Positions 7,866 to 16,659 of a stretch of 64,000 nt of DNA are shown here, piece after piece. How positions within the stretch are numbered: position 1 is the stretch's first letter; each line of letters begins with the position of its first letter. The position numbers were made by a program, and so were the translations under genes. Source of the DNA: Collinsella aerofaciens (GTDB taxonomy: Bacteria; Actinomycetota; Coriobacteriia; Coriobacteriales; Coriobacteriaceae); contig NZ_WWSY01000001.1 of the NCBI RefSeq assembly GCF_009876115.1, positions 62,001 through 126,000 on the forward strand, given 5' to 3'. The notes under the pieces are model-generated. The model did no database searches. It worked only from the letters and a program-made list of their open reading frames with translations, and was not told the DNA's origin.

Positions 7866-8671
7866 AAGTTCTCTCCTTTTGTCACAGTCCACCATTGGCA
7901 AGGGTTCAGTATTTTAATCGCATGACGGGGGTCGACCCCGGCGTCAACTGCAGAGTTCATCAATATATCAACGAACGGCTCCTCGGAGCGGTCATGGCCG
8001 AGCAAAACCACTGGCAGCCCGCGCAAGGCAAGGTCTTGCGCCACGTGGTAGCCCGCCTCGCCCGTCACGACAACATCCGCACCGGCGGCAATGGCAAGCT
8101 CTCCAAAGTCACCCAGGGAGCCGCCCAGAATGGCAACGGTCCGGCACGGGTAATCGGCCTCGCCCCAAACACGGGGGTCGCTGCCAAACGCCGTGGCGGC
8201 GCGCGTGGCAAGGTCGCGCAGCGTACACGGTTCGTTGAGCGTTGCTAACGCGCCCAGGCCGCAGGCCTCGGGGTCGTCCACATGCTCCAACGAGCTCATG
8301 GGCTCAGCGCCCAGCAGCTCACTCAGGCGAACGCGCGCTTCGTGCGAGCGGTCCAGGTTGGTGTGAAGCGAGATGATGCTCACGCCGCAACGAGCTGCCT
8401 CGTACAGCGCCGCACTGCACTGGGGACGCGTCGCGCTGGGCGGGCAAAAGGCCTCGGGCGCCTTGATATAGATGGGATGATGCGTCAGCAGCACGTTGGC
8501 GCCGGCTTCCAAGGCGCGCTGCACGTTGGCCTCGGTAGCGTCGAGCGTGCAGGCCACGCCGCGGATCTCGTCGTCGGGGTCGCCTACGGATAAGCCTACG
8601 TGGTCCCAGGGTTCGGCGTCAGTCTTGGGATAGCGTGCCAGCAGCGCACGCTCGAGTTCGGCGACGATCAT
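7862..8671 (-). CDS. NIF3-family dinuclear metal-centre protein
   Basis: A 269-residue member of the NIF3/YbgI (DUF34) family, proteins that form hexameric rings with a two-metal site and are often labelled GTP cyclohydrolase 1 type 2, though their cellular substrate is unclear. The metal-binding motifs are visible as LLTHHPIY (about residues 60-67) and GHDRSEEPFVD near the C-terminus, and the N-terminal AEPWDHVGLSVGDP is typical. It overlaps the cysteine desulfurase stop by 4 bases (ATGA) and the zinc-ribbon start overlaps its own stop; NIF3 and COG1579 genes are commonly neighbours, which supports both calls. Confidence 0.88.
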   Translation of the reverse strand: MIVAELERALLARYPKTDAEPWDHVGLSVGDPDDEIRGVACTLDATEANVQRALEAGANVLLTHHPIYIKAPEAFCPPSATRPQCSAALYEAARCGVSIISLHTNLDRSHEARVRLSELLGAEPMSSLEHVDDPEACGLGALATLNEPCTLRDLATRAATAFGSDPRVWGEADYPCRTVAILGGSLGDFGELAIAAGADVVVTGEAGYHVAQDLALRGLPVVLLGHDRSEEPFVDILMNSAVDAGVDPRHAIKILNPCQWWTVTKGENL

Positions 8672-9846
8672 GCGGCACCTACGATTGAGAGCAGCGTCTG
8701 GGCAAAGTTGTCCAGATCGTCCGGATTCACGCGGTCATCGAAGGAGATGCGCAGTGCGCCCAACGCCTGCTCGCGGCCAATGCCCATGGCGCTGAGCACA
8801 TGGCTCGGGTCCATGCTTCCGCTCGAGCAGGCAGAACCGGCCGAAACCTCAAAGCCGGCGGCATCGAGCTTGATGATGAGCTCCTCGGAGTCCATGCCGT
8901 CGACATAAATCGAAACCATACCCGGCAAACGATCCGCCTGCGCGTAGTCGCCCATGGTGGCGTGAATGCGCGGATGGGCCGTAAACGTGGCGTAGAGCTT
9001 ATCGGAAAGGGCTTGCAGCGTCGCACGCTCCTGGGCCACATGGGGCGCCAGCGTGCGGGCGGCAGCGGCAAAAGCCAGCTGCGTGCGCAGATCCTGCGTA
9101 CCGGCACGACGGCCGGCTTCCTGTCCACCGCCAAAGATGCGCGGACGCAGCGGCGTGCGGTTCTTAAGGTAGAGCGCGCCGGAAGCCACAGGGCCGCCGA
9201 TCTTGTGCGCGGCAACGGTCATAGCGTCGACGCCCAGCTCGGTGACATCGAGCGGAATATGCAAGTAGCCCTGGATGGCATCGGTATGAAACAAGGCGCC
9301 GGCAGCATGTGCGGCGGCGGCCAGCTCGCGGATGGGCTGCACCACGCCGGTTTCGTTGTTGGCGACCATAACGCTCACAAGCGCAACGTCGTCGCCCAAC
9401 AGCTCGACAAGCGCGGCAGGCTCAATGTAGCCCGCGCGGCAGGGCTGCACCAGGTCGACGGTAAAGCCGGCGGCACGCAGCAGCGGCAGGTTGTCCAGAA
9501 TCGAATCGTGCTCGATGGCCGAAACGATTACGCGATCGCGCTTGCGATCGCGCTGACGAGCGCCCTCGGCAAGACCGAGCAGCGCCAGCTGGTTAGCCTC
9601 GGTGCCGCCGTTGGTAAGGATGATCTCGGACGGGCGGACGCGCGCGCCAAAGCTGCGGGCGATGTCGCGACGGGCGACTTCTAGGCGTGCGGCGGCTTTG
9701 CGGCCAAGCGAGTGCAGCGAGTTGGGGTTGACACCGGCAAGCTCGCTGTCGTCATATTCGCGCTGTGCAAGGCGCGCCTCGACGCGCATGGGCGTCGAGG
9801 CGGCATAGTCAAGATTCACGGGTATGCGGTTTTGACCTGCGGTCAT
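8668..9846 (-). CDS. Cysteine desulfurase (NifS/IscS family)
   Basis: A 392-residue PLP-dependent class V aminotransferase-fold enzyme that removes sulfur from cysteine as an enzyme persulfide for Fe-S cluster or thiolated tRNA synthesis. Visible hallmarks are NLDYAASTPM at the N-terminus, SAIEHDSI (PLP-contacting His), HTDAIQG, the PLP-binding lysine in VAAHKIGGP and the catalytic cysteine loop SAGSACSSGS. No scaffold (IscU) gene adjoins, so IscS, NifS or a tRNA-thiolation role cannot be told apart. The stop overlaps the NIF3 start by 4 bases; rpe ends 7 bases upstream of its start. Confidence 0.92.
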   Translation of the reverse strand: MTAGQNRIPVNLDYAASTPMRVEARLAQREYDDSELAGVNPNSLHSLGRKAAARLEVARRDIARSFGARVRPSEIILTNGGTEANQLALLGLAEGARQRDRKRDRVIVSAIEHDSILDNLPLLRAAGFTVDLVQPCRAGYIEPAALVELLGDDVALVSVMVANNETGVVQPIRELAAAAHAAGALFHTDAIQGYLHIPLDVTELGVDAMTVAAHKIGGPVASGALYLKNRTPLRPRIFGGGQEAGRRAGTQDLRTQLAFAAAARTLAPHVAQERATLQALSDKLYATFTAHPRIHATMGDYAQADRLPGMVSIYVDGMDSEELIIKLDAAGFEVSAGSACSSGSMDPSHVLSAMGIGREQALGALRISFDDRVNPDDLDNFAQTLLSIVGAA

Positions 9847-9852
9847 AAGGGT

Positions 9853-10524
9853 TTATGCCTCCTGTGCGGCCTCGTTGCCCAGCTTCTGCAGCAGCGCAAC
9901 CTCGGCGGCGGGATCTTCGGACTTAAATACGGCGGAGCCGGCTACGAGCACGTTGGCGCCGGCCTTGACGACCTCGGCGATGTTCTTGGAAGAGATACCG
10001 CCATCGACCTCGATCAGGGGCGAAACGCCGTGGCGCTCACACATGGCCGTAAGCTCGTGCAGTTTGGCAATAGTACCAGGGATAAAGCTTTGGCCGCCAA
10101 AGCCGGGGTTCACGCTCATGAGCAGCACCATGTCGACAACGTCGATGATGCTCTCGAGTACGCACACGGGGGTGGCGGGGTTGAGCACCACGCCGGCCTT
10201 GACGCCGCGCTGCTGCAGATGGGTGAGCGTGCGGTGCAGGTGCGTGGAGGCCTCGTAGTGCACGGTGATCATGTCGGCACCGGCGTCGGCGTACCAATCG
10301 ACCGTCTCGTCGGGGTTCGACACCATCAGGTGCGCATCGACCGGTACATCGGTGGAGCGCTTGACGGCCTTGAGGATGTCGACGCCAAAGGTGAGGTTAC
10401 CGGTAAAGTGACCGTCCATAACATCGAAGTGCACGTAGTCGGCACCGGCGATCTTGTCGAGCTCGCCTTTGAGGTTGGCCATATCGGCCGAAAGGACGGA
10501 CGGAGCGATTTTGATGGAACCCAT
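9853..10524 (-). CDS. rpe: Ribulose-phosphate 3-epimerase
   Basis: A 223-residue TIM-barrel enzyme interconverting ribulose 5-phosphate and xylulose 5-phosphate in the pentose phosphate pathway. The family motifs are all present: IAPSVLSADMANL at the start, the metal/catalytic HFDVMDGHF, DAHLMV, SVNPGFGGQ and the phosphate-binding EVDGGI...GSAVF. Length is standard. It sits between gpsA (18 bases upstream) and the cysteine desulfurase (7 bases downstream) in the leftward housekeeping run. The ATG is preceded by an AGAAAGG-like ribosome site. Confidence 0.96.
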   Translation of the reverse strand: MGSIKIAPSVLSADMANLKGELDKIAGADYVHFDVMDGHFTGNLTFGVDILKAVKRSTDVPVDAHLMVSNPDETVDWYADAGADMITVHYEASTHLHRTLTHLQQRGVKAGVVLNPATPVCVLESIIDVVDMVLLMSVNPGFGGQSFIPGTIAKLHELTAMCERHGVSPLIEVDGGISSKNIAEVVKAGANVLVAGSAVFKSEDPAAEVALLQKLGNEAAQEA

Positions 10525-10542
10525 GGTAGAAGCCTTTCTGCG

Positions 10543-11550
10543 CTAGTCGGTGAGTCCGTAGAACTCTTGGGAGGGAACGCGGTCGGTTAGAATCTCGAGC
10601 GCCCTATCCAAAGTAACACCGTTGTAGAGCGTTTGCTCCACGGCAAAGGTGAGCGGAATGTCTACACCCAATGAACGGGCGAGCTCGCTGACGCTGCGGG
10701 CCGCGACGGCGCCCTCGACCACCATATGCGTGCGTGCCTGGTACTCGTCGAGCGACACGCCATGAGCGAACTCGTAGCCAAAGGTGCGGTTGCGCGAATG
10801 CTCGGAGGTGCAGGTGGCGATAAGGTCGCCCATGCCGGCGAGTCCCATGCAGGTCATGGCCTGGCCGCCGCGGGCGTGTACCAGGCGGCTGATCTCGGCC
10901 AGGCCGCGCGTCATGATGAGAGCGAGTGTGTTATCGCCCGCACCCGAGCCGGCAGAGATGCCGCATACGATAGCGATGACATTTTTCATGGCGCCGCAGA
11001 CCTCGACGCCGGTCATGTCCTGCGACAGGTAGATGCGGAAGGCCGTGGAAAGCAGCAGCTCTTTAAAGGTCTCCCCCACCTGCTGGTCTTCACTGGCGAT
11101 GACGGCGGCCGAAAGCCCGCCGCGGCAGATCTCCTCGGCGTGGTTGGGGCCCGAAAGTGCCCCAACGCGCGACTCGTTGCCGATCTCGCTGGCGATGACC
11201 TCGCTCATGAGCAGGCCGGACTCGGGCTCGATGCCCTTGGTGAGGCACAGAACCGGCGTCTCGTCCGCGATGAACGGCGCCGCCTGGTGGCAGACGTCGC
11301 GCAGATGCGTCGAAGGCACGGCAAAGATGATAGCCTCGACACCGTCGAGCGCCTGGGCTAGGTCCGTCGTGGCGACAACGTTTTCCGGCAGCACGTAGTC
11401 CACCAGATAGCGGGGATTACGGTGCTCGCCGTTAATGCCGGCGGCCGTCTGCTCGCTGTGGGCCCACATGGTCACGCGCTCGGCTCGCGCGGCCGCAAGG
11501 CCGGCGACGGCAGTTCCCCAGGAGCCGGAGCCAATCAGCGCAACATTCAT
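10543..11550 (-). CDS. gpsA: Glycerol-3-phosphate dehydrogenase [NAD(P)+]
   Basis: A 335-residue cytosolic dehydrogenase reducing dihydroxyacetone phosphate to sn-glycerol 3-phosphate, the backbone for phospholipids. The Rossmann motif is IGSGSWGTAVA (about residues 6-16); GAMKNVIAI carries the catalytic lysine, and GLAGMGDLIATC and VEGAVAARSV are family-specific. It lies directly downstream of plsY, which uses its product, so the pair supplies the first step of membrane lipid synthesis. The start ATG has GGAGAGAGTC upstream and is 9 bases after the plsY stop. Length is typical. Confidence 0.96.
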   Translation of the reverse strand: MNVALIGSGSWGTAVAGLAAARAERVTMWAHSEQTAAGINGEHRNPRYLVDYVLPENVVATTDLAQALDGVEAIIFAVPSTHLRDVCHQAAPFIADETPVLCLTKGIEPESGLLMSEVIASEIGNESRVGALSGPNHAEEICRGGLSAAVIASEDQQVGETFKELLLSTAFRIYLSQDMTGVEVCGAMKNVIAIVCGISAGSGAGDNTLALIMTRGLAEISRLVHARGGQAMTCMGLAGMGDLIATCTSEHSRNRTFGYEFAHGVSLDEYQARTHMVVEGAVAARSVSELARSLGVDIPLTFAVEQTLYNGVTLDRALEILTDRVPSQEFYGLTD

Positions 11551-11559
11551 GACTCTCTC

Positions 11560-12243
11560 CTACTTATCGTCGGGCTCGGTGACGCGCTTGGTAAACGAGA
11601 GCTTGGACTCCTTACCGGTCATGAGCTTTTTGATGTTCGCGCGATGGGCCCACACCACGGTGATGCCGATCATCGCCATGCAAAACTTGAGGCCCAGGCT
11701 GCTGTACGGAAAGACCGCGCAGGCAGCGATGGGAAGACCGATGGCGGCGGCAAGTGAACCCACCGACACGTACTTGGTGATGGCGACGGCCACGATAAAC
11801 ATGCCCAGCAGCGACAGGCCAATGGGCCAGTACCAGGCAAGAATCACGCCCAGGCCCACGGCGATACCCTTACCGCCATGGAAGTTGAGGTAGGGCGAGA
11901 AGATGTGTCCCCACACCGCTGCCAGGCAGATGACACCGAGCATCCAGTCGCCCGGAGCGCCGGGAGCCATGATGCTCACAGGGAAGCCATAGCCCACACT
12001 CGCGATGAGCAGACGGGCGATAAGGACGCAGATGGCGCCCTTCAGGCAGTCGAGCAGCAGCGTGAGCGCGGCCACCTTGGGGCCGGCCACGCGCAGGGCG
12101 TTGGTGGTGCCGATATTGCCGGAGCCCGCCTTGCGAATGTCCGTGTGGTTGAAAACGCGGCCCAGGATCAGGCCAAACGGAATCGCTCCGATAAAGAACG
12201 AGACCACGGCGCAGATGGCGGTCAGCAGAATCGGATTAAGCAT
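11560..12243 (-). CDS. plsY: Glycerol-3-phosphate acyltransferase PlsY
   Basis: A 227-residue inner-membrane enzyme that moves an acyl group from acyl-phosphate to glycerol 3-phosphate. It has about five membrane segments and the three PlsY motifs: AGSGNIGTTNALR, the glycine-rich FHGGKGIAVGLG, and a later WAHRANIKKLM at the membrane edge. I start it at ATG 12241-12243 (AAGGAGCAAAAGG upstream), 8 bases inside the end of der. The frame upstream of this ATG is arginine/serine-rich and unlike PlsY. gpsA follows and plsC lies further upstream in the same run, giving most of phosphatidic acid synthesis in one operon. Confidence 0.93.
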   Translation of the reverse strand: MLNPILLTAICAVVSFFIGAIPFGLILGRVFNHTDIRKAGSGNIGTTNALRVAGPKVAALTLLLDCLKGAICVLIARLLIASVGYGFPVSIMAPGAPGDWMLGVICLAAVWGHIFSPYLNFHGGKGIAVGLGVILAWYWPIGLSLLGMFIVAVAITKYVSVGSLAAAIGLPIAACAVFPYSSLGLKFCMAMIGITVVWAHRANIKKLMTGKESKLSFTKRVTEPDDK

Positions 12244-13570
12244 CCTTTTGCTCCTTCTTCCTAAAGAAGAGTCGGATGGGCGTGCCGGCAAAGTCGAAGG
12301 TCGAGCGCATACGGTTCTCCACGTAGCGCTGGTAGGTATCGTTGACCAGGTCGCTGTGGTTGACGAAGAACGTAAACGTCGGCGGGTTGACGCCCGTCTG
12401 GGTCACGTAGTGCATGCGCAGGCGGCGCTTGCCGTCCACCACGGTGTGGCCAAACTCGCGCAGGTCGGTGAGGAACGTGTTGAGGCGCGAGGTGGAGATC
12501 TTTTGCGAGCGCGTTTTCTCGGCGGCGTCGACCATGGCCCAGATCTTCTCGACGCTGCGGCCGGTGAGGGCAGAGATGCGCAGGTACTGGGCCCAGGGAG
12601 CCATGACGCCCAGTCGGCGCTCGACGGTCTCCATGCAGGCCTCGCGCTTGCGGTCGTCGTCGAGCAGGTCCCACTTGTTGAGCAGCACCACGATGGCGCA
12701 GCCGCGCTCGATGGCGAGTCCCATGACCTTCTGGTCCTGCTCGGTAACACCCACGGAGGCGTCGACGACGAGCAGTGCCACGTCAGCTCGGTCGATGGCG
12801 CGCAGGCCGCGGACCATGGAGTAGTACTCGATGTTTTCGTACACGGTGCTCTTCTTGCGAATGCCCGCGGTGTCGACCATGCGGTAGTGCTTGCCGTCGC
12901 GCTCGACGACGGTATCGATGGCGTCGCGCGTCGTGCCGGCAATGTTGGACACGATAGAGCGGTCGGCACCCAGGATGCGGTTGAACAGCGAAGACTTACC
13001 GGCGTTGGGTCGGCCGATGATGGCGACGTTCAGGGCGTCGGGGAACTCGTCGGCGACCTCGTCCTCCTCCTCGGGCAGCAGCGCCACGATGTCGTCGAGC
13101 AGGTCGCCCGTGCCATGGCCGTGCAGGGCCGAGAGCGGTGTGGGCTCACCGATGCCGAGCGAATAGAACTCCCAGATGTTGTCGTTCTCGCGATCAGGAT
13201 TGTCGAGCTTGTTCACCAGCAGAAAGACCGGCTTGTCGGAGCGCTTGAGCATGCGGGCGACCGACTCGTCCTCCTCGGTGACGCCGGTGCGGCCGTCGAC
13301 TACAAACAGGATGACGGCAGCTTCCTCGGCGGCGGCGAGCGCCTGGTCGCGAATGGACGTAGCAAAGACGTCGTCGCTCTTGAGCGGCTCGATACCGCCC
13401 GTGTCGACGATGGTGAACTCGCGGCCGTTCCAATCGGCCGTGTGATACGAGCGGTCGCGCGTGACGCCGCGCGACTCGTGGACGATGGCGTCCGAGGTCT
13501 GGGCTAGGCGGTTAACGAGCGTGGACTTGCCCACGTTAGGGCGTCCTACGACGGCGACGATAGGTTTCAT
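12236..13570 (-). CDS. der: Ribosome biogenesis GTPase Der (EngA)
   Basis: A 444-residue tandem GTPase required for 50S ribosomal subunit maturation. The first G-domain has GRPNVGKST (residues 9-17), DTGG and NKLD; the second has GRPNAGKSS near 185, DTAG and NKWD; a KH-like domain ends the protein, with a lysine-rich tail (FRKKEQK). Start chosen at ATG 13568-13570, where the protein begins MKPIVAVVGRPN and AGGAGAG lies upstream; the longer open frame adds 57 residues of low-quality sequence. It overlaps plsY by 8 bases and follows the DUF512 gene by 10 bases. Confidence 0.96.
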   Translation of the reverse strand: MKPIVAVVGRPNVGKSTLVNRLAQTSDAIVHESRGVTRDRSYHTADWNGREFTIVDTGGIEPLKSDDVFATSIRDQALAAAEEAAVILFVVDGRTGVTEEDESVARMLKRSDKPVFLLVNKLDNPDRENDNIWEFYSLGIGEPTPLSALHGHGTGDLLDDIVALLPEEEDEVADEFPDALNVAIIGRPNAGKSSLFNRILGADRSIVSNIAGTTRDAIDTVVERDGKHYRMVDTAGIRKKSTVYENIEYYSMVRGLRAIDRADVALLVVDASVGVTEQDQKVMGLAIERGCAIVVLLNKWDLLDDDRKREACMETVERRLGVMAPWAQYLRISALTGRSVEKIWAMVDAAEKTRSQKISTSRLNTFLTDLREFGHTVVDGKRRLRMHYVTQTGVNPPTFTFFVNHSDLVNDTYQRYVENRMRSTFDFAGTPIRLFFRKKEQKDA

Positions 13571-13580
13571 CTGCTCTCCT

Positions 13581-15023
13581 TTAATGGGTAGGGTCAGCGG
13601 AATTAGTAGAGTCGGCAGGCACAATGCCAAGGATGTGCTCCAGGGTATCGAGCAGCTCATGCGGCATGGTCGACACCACATGAACCTCGGCGCCGCGACT
13701 GGTAAGGCTTGCGAGTAAATCGTCACGATGATACTCGTCAAGCGTCATGCCGTCAGCGTTGAACATGAGCTTAGGCACAAAGAGCATAACCCCCGACAGG
13801 TCTTGCGGCAGCTGCTCCAAGATGTCACAGGCGACAATGAGGCCGGTCACGTCCACGTTGCCGCCAAAGTAGCGGTTTTTGATGGCTGTGACGGTGCCGG
13901 CGAGGCCGTGCGGCGATTCCACAAAGCGCGCGACCGTATCGCGCGCGCTGGCGCCCGAAAGGCACAGCAGGCGCTGGCTGCGGGCGGCGATTCCCTCGCG
14001 AACGCGGGTCAGGCGCTCGGCATCGGCGGCGAGCACGTTGTCGGTCTCGTCCAGATAGGAGCGGATCATGCCGATGCCGTCGTAGTACTGCGGGTAGCCG
14101 TCGTAAAAGTCTGCCTCGGGCGGCTCGATGCCGGCGTCCAGATAGAACTCGTCGCTCATCTGGAACGTGTGGCGGCCAAAGCGCTCGAAGGCACGGTCCT
14201 GGAAGGGACGGATCATGGCAATGGTTTCGCGCGCGAGCTCGGGCTTGTCGCTGTAGGACCAGCTAAAACGGTTCTGATGCTTGGTAAAACCGAGCGGCAC
14301 AATGCCCAGGCTTGTGATTTGCTCGTGCTCCTCGCAAAAGCGCAGGGTCTTTTCCAGCTCCTCGCCGTCGTTCATGCCGGGGCACAGCACAATCTGCGCG
14401 TGAATCTCGATGCCGGCGGCCATGATGGCCTCGAGCACGTCCATGCCGCGCTGGGCGTTGCGGCCCATCATGCGGCGGCGGACATCGGGACTCACGGCAT
14501 GGACCGACACGTTCATGGGACTCATGTTGCGCTGGATGACGTTTTGCACGTCCTCGTCGGTGAGGTTCGTAAGCGTGACAAAGTTGCCTTGCAAAAAGCT
14601 TAGGCGATAGTCGTCGTCGCGAATATAGAGCGTGGAGCGGCCGCCCTTGGGGAGCATGGTCATAAAGCAGAACACGCAGGCGTTGACGCAGGTACGCATG
14701 CCGTCGAAGATGGGGCCATCGAACTCCAAACCCCAATCCTCGCCGGGAAAGCGGTCGAGCTCGACGGGGGTGACGGTGCCGTCGCGCGGGTCGAAAACCT
14801 CGAGCTCGACGGTATCATCGTCGGCCTCCCAGAGCCACACAATCATGTCGGTAAGCTGCTCACCGTTGACCGTGAGCACGCGCATGCCCGGCTCGATACC
14901 CACATCCCACGCGGGCGATTCGGGACGCACGTTCTTGACGAGCGCGCCCTCACCCGGCTCGGGGTCGCGGCTGCGCCCGTAATCGGCCACCTCGGCGGCG
15001 TATGCGGGTACGGTCTGGTCCAT
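13581..15023 (-). CDS. DUF512-domain radical-SAM-like protein with PDZ-type N-terminus
   Basis: A 480-residue protein. The first ~90 residues look like a PDZ-type domain (VKNVRPESPAWDVGIEPGMRVL). A cysteine cluster CVNACVFC (C-x3-C-x2-C) then suggests a radical SAM iron-sulfur site, followed by the DUF512 region with the conserved DEFYLDAG and YPQYYDGIGM. The biochemical role of the family is not known. Next to der, ispH and cmk, it sits in a gene order shared with many Firmicutes and Actinobacteria. Start chosen at ATG 15021-15023, two bases after the ispH stop; the upstream extension of the frame is arginine/histidine-rich and non-homologous in look. Confidence 0.85.
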   Translation of the reverse strand: MDQTVPAYAAEVADYGRSRDPEPGEGALVKNVRPESPAWDVGIEPGMRVLTVNGEQLTDMIVWLWEADDDTVELEVFDPRDGTVTPVELDRFPGEDWGLEFDGPIFDGMRTCVNACVFCFMTMLPKGGRSTLYIRDDDYRLSFLQGNFVTLTNLTDEDVQNVIQRNMSPMNVSVHAVSPDVRRRMMGRNAQRGMDVLEAIMAAGIEIHAQIVLCPGMNDGEELEKTLRFCEEHEQITSLGIVPLGFTKHQNRFSWSYSDKPELARETIAMIRPFQDRAFERFGRHTFQMSDEFYLDAGIEPPEADFYDGYPQYYDGIGMIRSYLDETDNVLAADAERLTRVREGIAARSQRLLCLSGASARDTVARFVESPHGLAGTVTAIKNRYFGGNVDVTGLIVACDILEQLPQDLSGVMLFVPKLMFNADGMTLDEYHRDDLLASLTSRGAEVHVVSTMPHELLDTLEHILGIVPADSTNSADPTH

Positions 15024-15025
15024 GG

Positions 15026-15925
15026 TTAGCGGCAAAGCTCCTTGATGCGCGTGACGGCGCGTTCGATGTGTTCTTGCGGGGTGGAGGCTCCGGCGGTGAT
15101 GCCGATGTGGTGAGCGTCGGCAAACCACGCGGCCTGGAGCTCGGAAGCTTCCTCGATGTGATGCGTGCGCTCGCAGGCGTCTGCGCAAATCTGCGCCAGG
15201 CGGCGGGTGTTGCCCGAGTTCTTGCCGCCCACGATGACCATGCAGTCGCAGCGGTTGGCAAGTGTGGCTGCTGCCTGTTGACGCTCACTCGTGGCGGCGC
15301 AGATGGTGTTGATCACGCGCAGCTCCTGCACGCGCGGGGTGATAGCAGCCACGACCTCGGCGAGGTTCTGCGCAGTCTGGGTGGTTTGCACGACGAGGCC
15401 TACCTTGCCCTTGAGCGACAAGGCGGTGGCGTCGGCGGCACAGCTCACGACCTGTGCATCATTGCCGGCGTGGCCCAAGATGCCCTCAACCTCGGGATGG
15501 CCCGGCTCGCCTACGACTACCACGCGGTAGCCCTCGCGTACCAGGCGCTCGGCGGCCACATGGACCTTCTTCACGTAGGGACAGGTGGCGTCGACCACGG
15601 TAAGGCCGCGCTCGCGGGCAGCATCGATCACTTGCGGCACCACGCCGTGGGCGCGGATGATCACGGTACCGGTTGCGGCGCTATCCAGGTTCTCAGCCAG
15701 GCTAACGCCTGCCTCAGCGAGCTCGCGCACCACGATAGGGTTATGGATGAGCGGACCCAAGGTATGGACCTGAGTGCACTCCCCTGCCTGCGGCGCAGCG
15801 GCCAGCGCCATATCGAGCGCACGCTGTACGCCGTAGCAAGTGCCGGCGTGGGCGGCGATCTCGATGGTAGGCGCGGTGGCTTGGTCGGACGCGGTCACGG
15901 CAGTGTTCGTCACGTTCTCGCTCAT
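15026..15925 (-). CDS. ispH: 4-hydroxy-3-methylbut-2-enyl diphosphate reductase
   Basis: A 299-residue iron-sulfur enzyme performing the last step of the non-mevalonate isoprenoid pathway, giving IPP and DMAPP. The three cluster-binding cysteines are seen in HAGTCYGVQRA, DATCPYVKKVH and INTICAATSERQ. The substrate-binding GPLIHNP, RAHGV, GEPGHPEV and VGGKNSGNTRRL motifs are all present. I use ATG 15923-15925; a GTG 30 bases upstream would add ten residues and overlap plsC. It lies 2 bases from both neighbours, plsC upstream and the DUF512 gene downstream, consistent with co-transcription. Confidence 0.95.
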   Translation of the reverse strand: MSENVTNTAVTASDQATAPTIEIAAHAGTCYGVQRALDMALAAAPQAGECTQVHTLGPLIHNPIVVRELAEAGVSLAENLDSAATGTVIIRAHGVVPQVIDAARERGLTVVDATCPYVKKVHVAAERLVREGYRVVVVGEPGHPEVEGILGHAGNDAQVVSCAADATALSLKGKVGLVVQTTQTAQNLAEVVAAITPRVQELRVINTICAATSERQQAAATLANRCDCMVIVGGKNSGNTRRLAQICADACERTHHIEEASELQAAWFADAHHIGITAGASTPQEHIERAVTRIKELCR

Positions 15926-15927
15926 GG

Positions 15928-16656
15928 CTAGAACCTGCCCGGATGCTCGGCGCACAGCTCGTCTCGCATGGCGTAGACGCGGTTCATGGCCTCGGACTCA
16001 AACCAGGCCAGGCGCTCCGTACGCTTAAGCCCGGGCGGCGCGTCCGAAAGCGAGACGGCCTTGCCGGCACGAATCCAGCACTTCTTGGGACGCATGAGCT
16101 TTTTGCCCGCGGGCGTGATGTCGGACCAGCCACAGATGGCAAGTGGGTTGACGGGCGCCTTGCCCATCTGAGCGATGAGCGCAAAACCGCCATGGACCTC
16201 GGGCTTGATCTCGCGCGAGCGGATGCGCGTGCCCTCGGGGAAGATCAGGACGTCCTCGCCGCGCTGCAGCGCATGCTGGGCGGCGCGCAGGCACTTCATG
16301 TCGGCGGTGCCGCGCTCCACGGGAATGCCGCCCACGCGGCTAAAGGCCCAGCGTACGATCTTGCTCTTGGCGAACTCGGACTTAAAGATGGGGCGGATGC
16401 GGCGCCCGCCAAAGAACAGCGCCGTCTCCACGGCCAAGAGCTCGGCCATCGAGGTGTGGTTGCAGATGACCACGCTGCCGCGTCCGTCCTGGCGCTCAAA
16501 CAGCAGGTCAGCGTCCTCGACCTTCCAGCGCCACATGAGCTTGGAGAAGGCCCACAGGATGGCCATGACCACGACGACGGTGCCGCGGATGAGCGCCGGG
16601 AACTCGGCATAGGGGGCGTTGTAATAATCCTCGGGCGTCTGCTTAAACAGGCGCAT
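15928..16656 (-). CDS. plsC: 1-acyl-sn-glycerol-3-phosphate acyltransferase
   Basis: A 242-residue membrane-associated acyltransferase converting lysophosphatidic acid to phosphatidic acid. A hydrophobic segment near residues 22-42 anchors it. The catalytic block is NHTSMAE, an H-x4-E form of the usual H-x4-D motif; FPEGTR (block III) binds the glycerol phosphate, and GGIPVERG is block II. It stands 4 bases downstream of cmk and ends 2 bases before ispH. With plsY and gpsA further along the same strand, it completes early phospholipid synthesis. The Glu for Asp in block I is a known minor variant in the superfamily. Confidence 0.9.
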   Translation of the reverse strand: MRLFKQTPEDYYNAPYAEFPALIRGTVVVVMAILWAFSKLMWRWKVEDADLLFERQDGRGSVVICNHTSMAELLAVETALFFGGRRIRPIFKSEFAKSKIVRWAFSRVGGIPVERGTADMKCLRAAQHALQRGEDVLIFPEGTRIRSREIKPEVHGGFALIAQMGKAPVNPLAICGWSDITPAGKKLMRPKKCWIRAGKAVSLSDAPPGLKRTERLAWFESEAMNRVYAMRDELCAEHPGRF

Positions 16657-16659
16657 GGG

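Noticed and set aside
12005..13507. 500-codon plus-strand frame opposite der
   Set aside because: Antisense to a textbook Der GTPase; no ribosome site and low-complexity Val/Asp/His content.
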